Assembly: GCF_012290005.1 (NCBI RefSeq)
Contig: NZ_JAAXMS010000003.1
Location: 682,001 to 746,000 of the forward strand
Length of the DNA stretch: 64,000 nt
Source of the DNA: Crateriforma spongiae
Lineage (GTDB): Bacteria; Planctomycetota; Planctomycetia; Pirellulales; Pirellulaceae
Direction: 5' to 3'
A program made the translations under genes and the position numbers. The notes beneath the pieces were generated by a model. The model did not search any database and had not been told where the DNA came from. It saw nothing but the letters and a program-made list of their open reading frames with translations. This document shows, in pieces, positions 53,004 to 59,500 of the stretch (positions within the stretch are counted from its first letter, which is position 1; every line of letters begins with the position of its first letter).

Positions 53004-54174
53004 GGATGACGGTGGTTTGTCGGATGTCTTAGGGGGGTGGCGACGGCGGTTCGGAACGGAGTTCGAATCGCTTCGTCGTTTCTTGTGCGTCACGGACAAG
53101 ATCAGTTCGAGCTATCGAATATCTGCGACCGCCGATCCGTGGCGAGTGATCGAAGATGCCGGCGAGTACGTGGCTTTAAACGATGAAACCTACGAGCACC
53201 GGTCGCTGACGCGCTCCGATGTCGCGTTGCACCGCTTCGACGTGAGGCGGCTTGCTCTCGAGATCGCCGAAGCGTTGAAATTGGTTGAGGGCTACGAGCA
53301 GATCGGGCCGAGCCAGCATCTGTCTCGCATCGGCAACTTGCCGTCAGAATTCGAGTCGCGAGCGGTCTGGCTTTGCATCCGCAAAACCGAACACGAAATC
53401 ATGGACGGGCTAAGTGACATCGCCACGCATGATGGTGGTCGGATCGTGGTACTGCATCCAACGGGACGGCGATTGACGCCCCGGGTTCGCCGGCTCATGG
53501 ATCGTTTCGGCAATCCGGTTGTGACGCTAAGTGATCTTGTTCAGTTGCATCGCTCGCATCGTATTGTCGCGAAAAATGATTGGCGTCAGGTGCTATCCAC
53601 CACGATGGGCATTCACGTTGGCGGACCCGTGCCCGAATACTCGTTCCAAAACGACGACGACATCTGGATGGTGGCTTTTGGCACTCAGCCACGTCCCGTA
53701 CGTGACAACAGCGGGATGCCGCACATCGCACATCTGCTGGCTCGGCCAAACGAGTCCATCGCGGCCACGACTTTGGAAGCTTTGGCGTCGGGAATCGATG
53801 AGGTCGCAAAAGCGGGCTCGCGAGGCGAACAAACCGACCGGCGCACTCTGAAAGAGGCAAACGATCGCTTGCACGCCATCGCGGCTGAGTTGGAGAGTGC
53901 AAACGCGAACGGCGAAATGGCGTCCGTGACCGAATTGCAAACCGAACGGGACGAGATCTTGACCTACGTTCGTAAGGCGACCGGGTTGGCCGGCAAGATT
54001 CGTGACGATTCGGATGCGGCCCGTTCAGGCGACAGCGTTTCGCGAGCGATCCGTCGGGCCATCAAGTTGATCGACAAGAAGTGTCCGGAACTTGCCGGTC
54101 ATCTTCGCCAGCATTTGGAGACGGGGGTGACGCTGCGTTATCGCCCGTCGCAGCCGATCGACTGGAAATTCTGA
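52978..54174 (+). CDS. Unrecognised protein with coiled coil and C-terminal YRPxxPIxW domain
   Basis: A 398-residue soluble protein. The N-terminal 270 residues match nothing I know. A coiled coil follows (about 290-335, LHAIAAELESAN...TELQTERDEILTYV), then a domain with VSRAIRRAIKLIDKKCPELAGHL and the ending YRPSQPIDW. I have seen this kind of C-terminus (basic helix, PxLxxHL, then YxPxxPxxW) at the ends of various large bacterial regulators, where it is not characterised. It starts inside the end of the previous gene. The pair lies between integrase and replication genes, a place where cargo or control genes occur. Confidence 0.7.
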   Translation: MTCLWQSLEDDGGLSDVLGGWRRRFGTEFESLRRFLCVTDKISSSYRISATADPWRVIEDAGEYVALNDETYEHRSLTRSDVALHRFDVRRLALEIAEALKLVEGYEQIGPSQHLSRIGNLPSEFESRAVWLCIRKTEHEIMDGLSDIATHDGGRIVVLHPTGRRLTPRVRRLMDRFGNPVVTLSDLVQLHRSHRIVAKNDWRQVLSTTMGIHVGGPVPEYSFQNDDDIWMVAFGTQPRPVRDNSGMPHIAHLLARPNESIAATTLEALASGIDEVAKAGSRGEQTDRRTLKEANDRLHAIAAELESANANGEMASVTELQTERDEILTYVRKATGLAGKIRDDSDAARSGDSVSRAIRRAIKLIDKKCPELAGHLRQHLETGVTLRYRPSQPIDWKF

Positions 54175-54284
54175 AGCAATTCTTGCTGCGGACACGCTTT
54201 GTCGTGTTCGGACAAAAGTTGTCTCGCCACGTTCTCGGCTGAGAGGACGTGAACTGCGTGTCTCGCCGTCGCCTGTGCGTTTTT

Positions 54285-54299
54285 GCGATTCGGAATCGC
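54285..54299. promoter_or_regulatory. 15-bp palindrome before the sigma-like gene
   Basis: GCGATTC-G-GAATCGC is a perfect 7+1+7 palindrome 40 bases upstream of the chosen start of the sigma-like gene. Several GACA/TGTC half-sites surround it. A repressor operator is plausible but unproved. Confidence 0.35.
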
Positions 54300-54338
54300 G
54301 ACACAGTTCTGTCTGCGACGGCGATTGTGACAACGGTC

Positions 54339-54962
54339 ATGCCTTGCCTCCGGCCGGAGGATATTCGCTTGACCATTCAAGACACGCACCCCGAACTGTT
54401 CGACCACGCGGTTCAAATGGGCCGCCGCGTCGCGTCGCTGATCGAGTTTCGGCCCGAATTCAACGGCAAGATAACGAAGGAGGATCTGGAGCAAGAGTTC
54501 ATGCTGCACATCCTCGAGCATCTCGATCAATTCGACGAACGTCGCGGAAGCCACGAGGTGTTCGTCAACCTGTTGATTCGCAACTGCACGGCCAAACTGG
54601 TGCGTCAGGCAAATCGCAAGAAGTGCAAACCGCCCGCGGGAACCGTTGTCGAATCGACGGGCGACGTGGTCGAAACCGGCGACGGGACTCACGAAGAGCT
54701 ATTCCGCATGCTCGGCATCGAAGACAAGGATCGACGAACGTTGGGTGAGACCAGTGATGTTTTCGAGCTTCACGACATGAGTGAAAGCGTCGAGCATCTC
54801 ATCCGCACGTTGCCGCGTGGTTACAGGGCGATTGCACGCAAATTGAAGACGTCCAGCCAAGCCGAAGTCGCTCGGGATCTGGGGATTTCGAATCGCCGAG
54901 TGACCGAAGCGGTGAAGGTGATCCGCGAACACTTCGGGAAAGCCGATTGGCTCGAGAACTAA
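54339..54962 (+). CDS. Sigma-70-like factor of the mobile module
   Basis: A 207-residue protein with a region-2-like part (KEDLEQEFMLHILEHLDQFD...FVNLLIRNCTAKLVRQ, about 42-90) and a C-terminal HTH (SQAEVARDLGISNRRVTEAVKVIREHF, about 172-198). It is more divergent than the two ECF factors in the window and resembles sigma-like proteins coded by phages and integrative elements. It probably turns on later genes of this module. Region 2 is not perfect, so a non-sigma DNA-binding role is possible. The ATG at 54339 is preferred because a palindrome lies in the upstream extension. Confidence 0.72.
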   Translation: MPCLRPEDIRLTIQDTHPELFDHAVQMGRRVASLIEFRPEFNGKITKEDLEQEFMLHILEHLDQFDERRGSHEVFVNLLIRNCTAKLVRQANRKKCKPPAGTVVESTGDVVETGDGTHEELFRMLGIEDKDRRTLGETSDVFELHDMSESVEHLIRTLPRGYRAIARKLKTSSQAEVARDLGISNRRVTEAVKVIREHFGKADWLEN

Positions 54963-54986
54963 TTTTCTCGGGATGCCAACGCGACG

Positions 54987-55007
54987 AATCGCATAGCTAA
55001 GAAAGGG
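54987..55007 (+). promoter_or_regulatory. 21-bp repeat before the replication genes (copy 2)
   Basis: An exact copy of the repeat at 48535-48555. Here it runs into a hairpin with nine pairs and one bulged G (55006-55015 with 55024-55032, GGGCGGGCAT against ATGCCGCCC). The first gene of the replication operon starts 50 bases later. Confidence 0.6.
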
Positions 55008-55057
55008 GCGGGCATCGGTTTGCATGCCGCCCGAAACACTTAGCCGCGGGAGTCAAC

Positions 55058-55291
55058 GTGACGGTCTTGGGTCTTGATCGACGAGTCGGAATCTCATTGG
55101 CCGTTGGACGCTATCTGCGTTCGGCCGAACGCTTCAACGATGCATCCCGCGATTTCACTGGAGCGTGCCGTTCGCTTCGCAAACAACTCGGACCGGACCA
55201 ACGCTTCGTTGTCCAAATCGACTTCAAGTACTACCTCGTGACCAGCGATCGCGACGGCAACTTCGACATCGAACACGTTCCTTCCATTTAA
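55058..55291 (+). CDS. Small protein heading the replication operon, unknown
   Basis: A 77-residue protein starting with GTG. It has a helical, basic middle (GRYLRSAERFNDASRDFTGACRSLRKQL) and two C-terminal strands (FVVQIDFKYYLVTSDRDGNFDIEHV). No domain is recognised. It is 34 bases before the AAA_24 gene, which has AAGGAG before its start, so both are likely in one transcript. Its place after the 21-bp repeat and hairpin suggests an early gene of the module. Confidence 0.6.
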   Translation: MTVLGLDRRVGISLAVGRYLRSAERFNDASRDFTGACRSLRKQLGPDQRFVVQIDFKYYLVTSDRDGNFDIEHVPSI

Positions 55292-55325
55292 CCCAACCAC
55301 CCATCACCAAGGAGTCATCCAACCA

Positions 55326-56087
55326 ATGACCAACTTACTGCAAACCATTCAGTCCGGCCGGCAATCCAAGCCGCCTCGCGTGTTGCTTTACGGCATCGAG
55401 GGCATCGGCAAGTCGACGTTCGGCAGCCAAGCCCCAAAGCCGGTGTTCATTCAAACCGAAGACGGGCTCGACGAGATCGACTGCGATCGTTTTCCGCTGG
55501 CCGGCGCACTTAACGATGTGATGGCGGCACTGATAACGCTGCGGGATGAAAAGCACGACTACCAAAGCGTGGTCATCGATTCGCTCGATTGGATGGAACG
55601 GCTGATCTGGGACAAGTTGTGCCAGCAGTACGGCGTCGAGTCGATCGAGAAAGTCGACGGCGGATACGCCCGCGGCTACACGCACGCTTTGTCGTTGTGG
55701 CGTGAGGTGCTCGACATTCTGAACGTGCTGCGATCACGCGGCATGGTCGTGGTGTTGATCGCTCATTCGAAGGTCGAACGCTTCGAGGATCCGGAGTCGT
55801 CGCCCTACGACCGATACTCACCGCGGCTTCACAAACACGCCGCGGCGCTCGTCAAGGAATGGACCGACGCGGTTTTGTTCGCCACCCGGAAGCTGAGGAC
55901 TCAGACGGAAGACGGAGGCTTCAACCGCAAACGCACCATCGCTCACGCGGTCGGCAAAGACGGCGGCGAACGCGTCATCCGTGCTTACGGCTCGCCATCC
56001 TGTGTCGCCAAGAACCGCTACGGCATCAGCGAAGAATTGCCGCTGTCGTGGTCCGCGTTCGTGTCGGCGATCACGTCGAACAACTGA
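55326..56087 (+). CDS. AAA_24/Sak4-like phage ATPase
   Basis: A 253-residue nucleotide-binding protein. The Walker A loop is GIEGIGKST (23-31), Walker B is SVVIDSLDW (near 82), and the family pattern VFIQTEDGLDEI and HAAALVKEWTDAVLFAT is present. AAA_24 proteins include the RecA-like Sak4 single-strand annealing proteins of phages, which load onto DNA with a partner ssDNA-binding protein. The next gene codes for a DUF669 protein of that partner kind, which supports a recombination or replication role. GGAG stands upstream of the ATG. Confidence 0.86.
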   Translation: MTNLLQTIQSGRQSKPPRVLLYGIEGIGKSTFGSQAPKPVFIQTEDGLDEIDCDRFPLAGALNDVMAALITLRDEKHDYQSVVIDSLDWMERLIWDKLCQQYGVESIEKVDGGYARGYTHALSLWREVLDILNVLRSRGMVVVLIAHSKVERFEDPESSPYDRYSPRLHKHAAALVKEWTDAVLFATRKLRTQTEDGGFNRKRTIAHAVGKDGGERVIRAYGSPSCVAKNRYGISEELPLSWSAFVSAITSNN

Positions 56088-56136
56088 TTCATTCCAACCC
56101 GTTTTTGTATTCAACCTTTGACCCAAGGAACCAACC

Positions 56137-56631
56137 ATGGCCAACCTGAACGGCTTTGATGCCAACACCGTCGAACCCGCCAACGACCTCGAACCGCTGC
56201 CCGTCGGCAGATACGTCGCCGTCATCACCGACAGCGAAATGAAGCCGACCAAGTCGGGTGCTGGGAATTATCTCCAGCTCACGTTTCAGGTAATCGAAGG
56301 CCCTCACGCCAACAGGCTCCTGTGGGTGCGATTGAACCTCGACAACCCGAACGCGACCGCCGTCGAGATCGCTCGTCGCGAGTTGTCGTCGATCTGCCGA
56401 GCGGTCGGCGTGCTGACTCCATCCGATTCGGCCGATCTGCACAACTTGCCGTGCGTGATCCACGTGAAGGTGAAGAAACGCAGCGACACCGGCGAGTTGC
56501 AAAACGAAGTGAAGGGGTATTCCCGGCGTGACGCCTCGGCCGCACCGATCGCGGCTTCCGAGATGTCGTCCACCGACGCCGATTCTTCGCCGGCCGCTGC
56601 CGGCACGGATACCCCACCTTGGCAGCGATAG
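56137..56631 (+). CDS. DUF669 protein, likely ssDNA-binding
   Basis: A 164-residue DUF669 protein with the typical LPVGRYVAVITDSEMKPTKSGAGNYLQLTFQVIEG strands (about 25-60) and an RRELSSICRAVGVL helix. DUF669 genes regularly accompany Sak-type annealing proteins in phages and are thought to be OB-fold ssDNA-binding proteins. The C-terminal 40 residues are Ser/Ala/Pro-rich and end TPPWQR; acidic residues before that end recall the flexible tail of SSB. AAGGA stands before the start. A strong terminator follows, so transcription may drop here. Confidence 0.84.
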   Translation: MANLNGFDANTVEPANDLEPLPVGRYVAVITDSEMKPTKSGAGNYLQLTFQVIEGPHANRLLWVRLNLDNPNATAVEIARRELSSICRAVGVLTPSDSADLHNLPCVIHVKVKKRSDTGELQNEVKGYSRRDASAAPIAASEMSSTDADSSPAAAGTDTPPWQR

Positions 56632-56663
56632 TCGCGACCTCTTCTTGATTCGCACCAAGGCCC

Positions 56664-56707
56664 AACGCCCGGCTGGCAACGGAATGCCGGCCGGGCGTTT
56701 TCTTTTT
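56664..56707 (+). terminator. Strong Rho-independent terminator inside the replication module
   Basis: AACGCCCGGCTGGCA (56664-56678) pairs with TGCCGGCCGGGCGTT (56685-56699) over 15 positions with one G-T wobble and a 6-nt loop, then TTTTCTTTTT. It separates the AAA_24/DUF669 genes from rusA and the helicase, which may therefore depend on read-through or another promoter. Confidence 0.85.
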
Positions 56708-56727
56708 CATCCACGACACGCCGTACC

Positions 56728-57270
56728 ATGTACAAACTCAGTCTGCCTTTTCCGCCGTCGGTCAACACATACTGGCGACACGTTGGCAACCGCGTGCTGG
56801 TCTCAAAGAAAGGCCGGCAATACCAAGCCGCGGTCAGTTCGCTGCTGAAACGCAAAAACGTCAAAACGCTCGACGGCGATCTGATCGTCGACATTCGTTT
56901 AATCCCGCCGGACCGTCGTCGCCGCGATGTCGACAATTCGCTCAAAGCGTTACTCGACGCGATGCAGTACGGCGGAGCGTACGAGGACGACAGCCAAATC
57001 GTGCGTCTGACCGTGGAGAAGTTCGCACCGGAACCGAAACAAGAGCGTGCCGAAGTAGTGGTTCAGCGTGTGCCGGCACCCATCGGCAAAGCCGGCTTCC
57101 GCACATGCCTACGTTGCGACGAAGCGTTCGAAAGCGATGGCCCGGGCAACCGCATCTGTCTGCCGTGCCGTCAGATCAACGCGATGTTCAGTTGCCGAGT
57201 CGAAGACATACGTGGCAAGAAGCGGCACAACGGTAACGTCATCATCGAACGCGAGGAGGACCAGGTTTGA
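56728..57270 (+). CDS. rusA: RusA-family Holliday junction resolvase with C-terminal zinc ribbon
   Basis: A 180-residue resolvase. The catalytic set D67, D69, K73 and D88 has exactly the spacing of D70, D72, K76 and D91 in E. coli RusA, within RRRDVDNSLKALLDAMQ. It would cut four-way junctions during phage-type recombination or replication. Unlike ordinary RusA (about 120 residues) it continues with a Cys4 zinc ribbon (FRTCLRCDEAF...RICLPCRQIN, about 117-143) and a basic tail. Its end overlaps the helicase start by TTGA. Confidence 0.9.
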   Translation: MYKLSLPFPPSVNTYWRHVGNRVLVSKKGRQYQAAVSSLLKRKNVKTLDGDLIVDIRLIPPDRRRRDVDNSLKALLDAMQYGGAYEDDSQIVRLTVEKFAPEPKQERAEVVVQRVPAPIGKAGFRTCLRCDEAFESDGPGNRICLPCRQINAMFSCRVEDIRGKKRHNGNVIIEREEDQV

Positions 57271-58931
57271 AGCTTCGCGGTTACCAACAAGCCGCCGTTG
57301 ATGCGGTTTACGCTCACCTCCGTCGTCGCAATGACAATCCGGTTGCCGTGTTGCCAACCGGTGCCGGCAAGTCGCTCGTGTTGGCGAAGATCGCGAGCGA
57401 TGCCGTCGGACAATGGAACGGCCGCGTGTTGATCTTGGCTCACGTCAAGGAATTGCTCGAACAGAATGCCGACAAAGTTCGGCGGCTGTGCCCAAACATC
57501 GAGGTCGGCCTGTATTCGGCCGGACTGAAGAAGCGTGACACCGACACGCCGATCTTGGTCGCTGGCATCCAAAGTATCTACAAGCGAGCGTGCGACCTCG
57601 ATCCGTTTGATCTGATCATCGTCGACGAAGCCCACCTGATTTCGAAGAAGGGCGACGGCATGTATCGGCAGTTTTTGGCCGACTGCAAAGTCATCAATCC
57701 CAACGTGCGAGTCATCGGACTGACCGCGACGCCGTTTCGTCTCGACAGCGGCATGATCTGTTCGCCGGACCATTTTCTCAACAGCATCTGCTACGAGATC
57801 GGTGTCAAAGAACTGATCCGCGACGGGTACCTGTGCCCCTTGGTTTCCAAAGCCGGCGTCAACCGAGCTGACTTTTCCAGCGTCCACGTTCGGGCTGGTG
57901 AATTTGTTTCGGACGAAGTTGAGCAACTGGCCGGCGACGACGCCCTCGTATCGGCCGCGTGTGCCGAGTTGGTGGAACTGACGGCTGATCGCCGGGCGGT
58001 GTTGATCTTCGCCACGTCCGTCGCCCACGGGCGGCAAGTCGTCGAAACGTTGCGAGACAACCACAATATCGAGTGTGGTTTCGTCTCTGGAGCGACGCTG
58101 GCCGAAGAACGTGACGAGTTGTTGGCACGGTTTCGCGGCGACGCACCGACCTCGCTTCTCGACGACGAACCGCTGCGTTTTCTCTGCAACGTCAACGTGC
58201 TGACCACCGGCTTCGACGCACCGCGAGTCGATTGCGTCGTAATGCTGCGTCCCACCATGTCGCCCGGACTGCTTTACCAGTGCGTCGGTCGCGGCTTCCG
58301 CTTACACCCCGACAAACAGAACTGTCTGGTCCTCGACTTCGGCGGCAACATCGAACGGCACGGTCCGATCGACCAAATCAAACCGAAAGAAAAGGCAACT
58401 CGCACTGACCAGACTCCGCCGGCCAAGGAATGCGAAAAGTGTCACGCCTTGGTCGCGTGCGGCTACGCGAACTGTCCCGAGTGCGGCCATCCGTTCCCAC
58501 CGCCAGACCGCGAAGCCCACGACGCAAAAGCTAGCGAAGCCGGTGTGCTGTCCGGTGAAGTGACCGACACGGAATACGAGGTCCAAGACATCGTCTACCG
58601 AATCCATCGCAAACGCGACGCGGACGATGATGCTCCGCGATGTTTGCGAGTCGACTACATGATCTGCCTCGATCATTGGCAGAGCGAGTTCATCTGCATC
58701 GAGCACTCCGGTTTCGCCCGCCGCAAAGCCGAACAGTGGTGGCAAAAACGTTGCCTTGATCCGTGCCCGACCGATGCCGACGAAGCGGCCGAGATCGCGA
58801 ACGCTGGTTTGCTCGCGTCCACAACAACGCTGACTGTCCGCTCCATCGCCGGCCAACGTTATGACCAGATCATCGGTCACGAACTTGGCGAAGTCCCCGC
58901 GACCGCCGGCCTCGAAGAAGCACCGTTTTGA
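57267..58931 (+). CDS. DEAD/DEAH-box superfamily 2 helicase
   Basis: A 554-residue helicase with TTG start. The motifs are VLPTGAGKS (28-36), DEAH (near 119), GLTATPFR (near 151), a motif V region LNVLTTGFD and motif VI CVGRGFRLHP (near 340). A Cys4 knuckle (CEKCHALVACGYANCPECG, about 390-408) follows, then a long C-terminal region with RRKAEQWWQKRC, which is seen in phage helicases of this type. It unwinds DNA or branched intermediates using ATP. It is coupled to rusA by a 4-base overlap, so both probably process replication forks of the element. Confidence 0.9.
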   Translation: MKLRGYQQAAVDAVYAHLRRRNDNPVAVLPTGAGKSLVLAKIASDAVGQWNGRVLILAHVKELLEQNADKVRRLCPNIEVGLYSAGLKKRDTDTPILVAGIQSIYKRACDLDPFDLIIVDEAHLISKKGDGMYRQFLADCKVINPNVRVIGLTATPFRLDSGMICSPDHFLNSICYEIGVKELIRDGYLCPLVSKAGVNRADFSSVHVRAGEFVSDEVEQLAGDDALVSAACAELVELTADRRAVLIFATSVAHGRQVVETLRDNHNIECGFVSGATLAEERDELLARFRGDAPTSLLDDEPLRFLCNVNVLTTGFDAPRVDCVVMLRPTMSPGLLYQCVGRGFRLHPDKQNCLVLDFGGNIERHGPIDQIKPKEKATRTDQTPPAKECEKCHALVACGYANCPECGHPFPPPDREAHDAKASEAGVLSGEVTDTEYEVQDIVYRIHRKRDADDDAPRCLRVDYMICLDHWQSEFICIEHSGFARRKAEQWWQKRCLDPCPTDADEAAEIANAGLLASTTTLTVRSIAGQRYDQIIGHELGEVPATAGLEEAPF

Positions 58932-59453
58932 TTACTTATGTTTCGCTTTGAAATGAAGTTCCATCACCCCGTGATTGCGTTGAAACGTTTGCTCCAGACC
59001 GAACCAGTGGCTGGTCTGCAGCGACTGGAAGAGTGGATTTCCACTTCCAATGCAAACGGGAACCACCGATGCAATCAGCTTGTCGATCAATTGAGCATTC
59101 GCAAACTGCCCGGCCAATCGACTCCCGCCCACCAACCAGAGACGCTGAATTCCATTTGGCTGTATTGAATCAACCAGTTCTTGTGGCGTTCCTGAAAGTG
59201 CTTTGCCCCGCGTGCCGCTTTCCAACTCACGGCCAGTCGCGACCCAGCATGGTTTATCGCCGTAGGGCCAATCGCCGAACGTCAGGATCTGATCGTAGGT
59301 CGCCCGACCCATCAACAACCCATCAATCGAATTGAAAAATGCTTCGTAGCCATTCGGATCTGGCTCACCGAGTTGCTCAAGGAAGCCGACGCTGCCGTCG
59401 GCCTCAGCGATGAAACCATCCAACGTCACGGCAACGTAGTAGCTGACTTCCAT
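58932..59453 (-). CDS. Dihydrofolate-reductase-family (RibD C-terminal-like) oxidoreductase
   Basis: A 173-residue protein with the fold signature SLDGFIAE-type start (VTLDGFIAEADGSVGFL), GLLMGRATYDQIL and the NADPH-binding LWLVGGSRLAGQF. It should reduce an unknown small molecule with NADPH. It is on the strand opposite to the replication genes, and its stop codon touches that of the helicase. It thus looks like a cargo gene dropped between helicase and primase. ATG 59453 begins the conserved part; a start at 59510 would overlap the primase gene. Confidence 0.85.
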   Translation of the reverse strand: MEVSYYVAVTLDGFIAEADGSVGFLEQLGEPDPNGYEAFFNSIDGLLMGRATYDQILTFGDWPYGDKPCWVATGRELESGTRGKALSGTPQELVDSIQPNGIQRLWLVGGSRLAGQFANAQLIDKLIASVVPVCIGSGNPLFQSLQTSHWFGLEQTFQRNHGVMELHFKAKHK

Positions 59454-59500
59454 TTCGTCCTCGCGTTTGTCTGCAATCAGAGTTCGAGAGCCTATCACTT

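Noticed and set aside
51813-54174. A known toxin-antitoxin, restriction or reverse-transcriptase defence system
   Set aside because: Neither protein shows nuclease, methyltransferase, reverse transcriptase, TIR or ATPase motifs; calling it defence would be guesswork.
54249-54338. Extra N-terminal 30 residues for the sigma-like protein
   Set aside because: The stretch contains a perfect 15-bp palindrome and reads like non-coding sequence; the ATG at 54339 gives a normal beginning.
48535-55007. The 21-bp repeats as att sites of an integrated element
   Set aside because: They would enclose only the cassette and two unknown genes, leaving the replication genes outside, and each copy precedes an operon with a hairpin. 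A regulatory role fits better, though att cannot be fully excluded.
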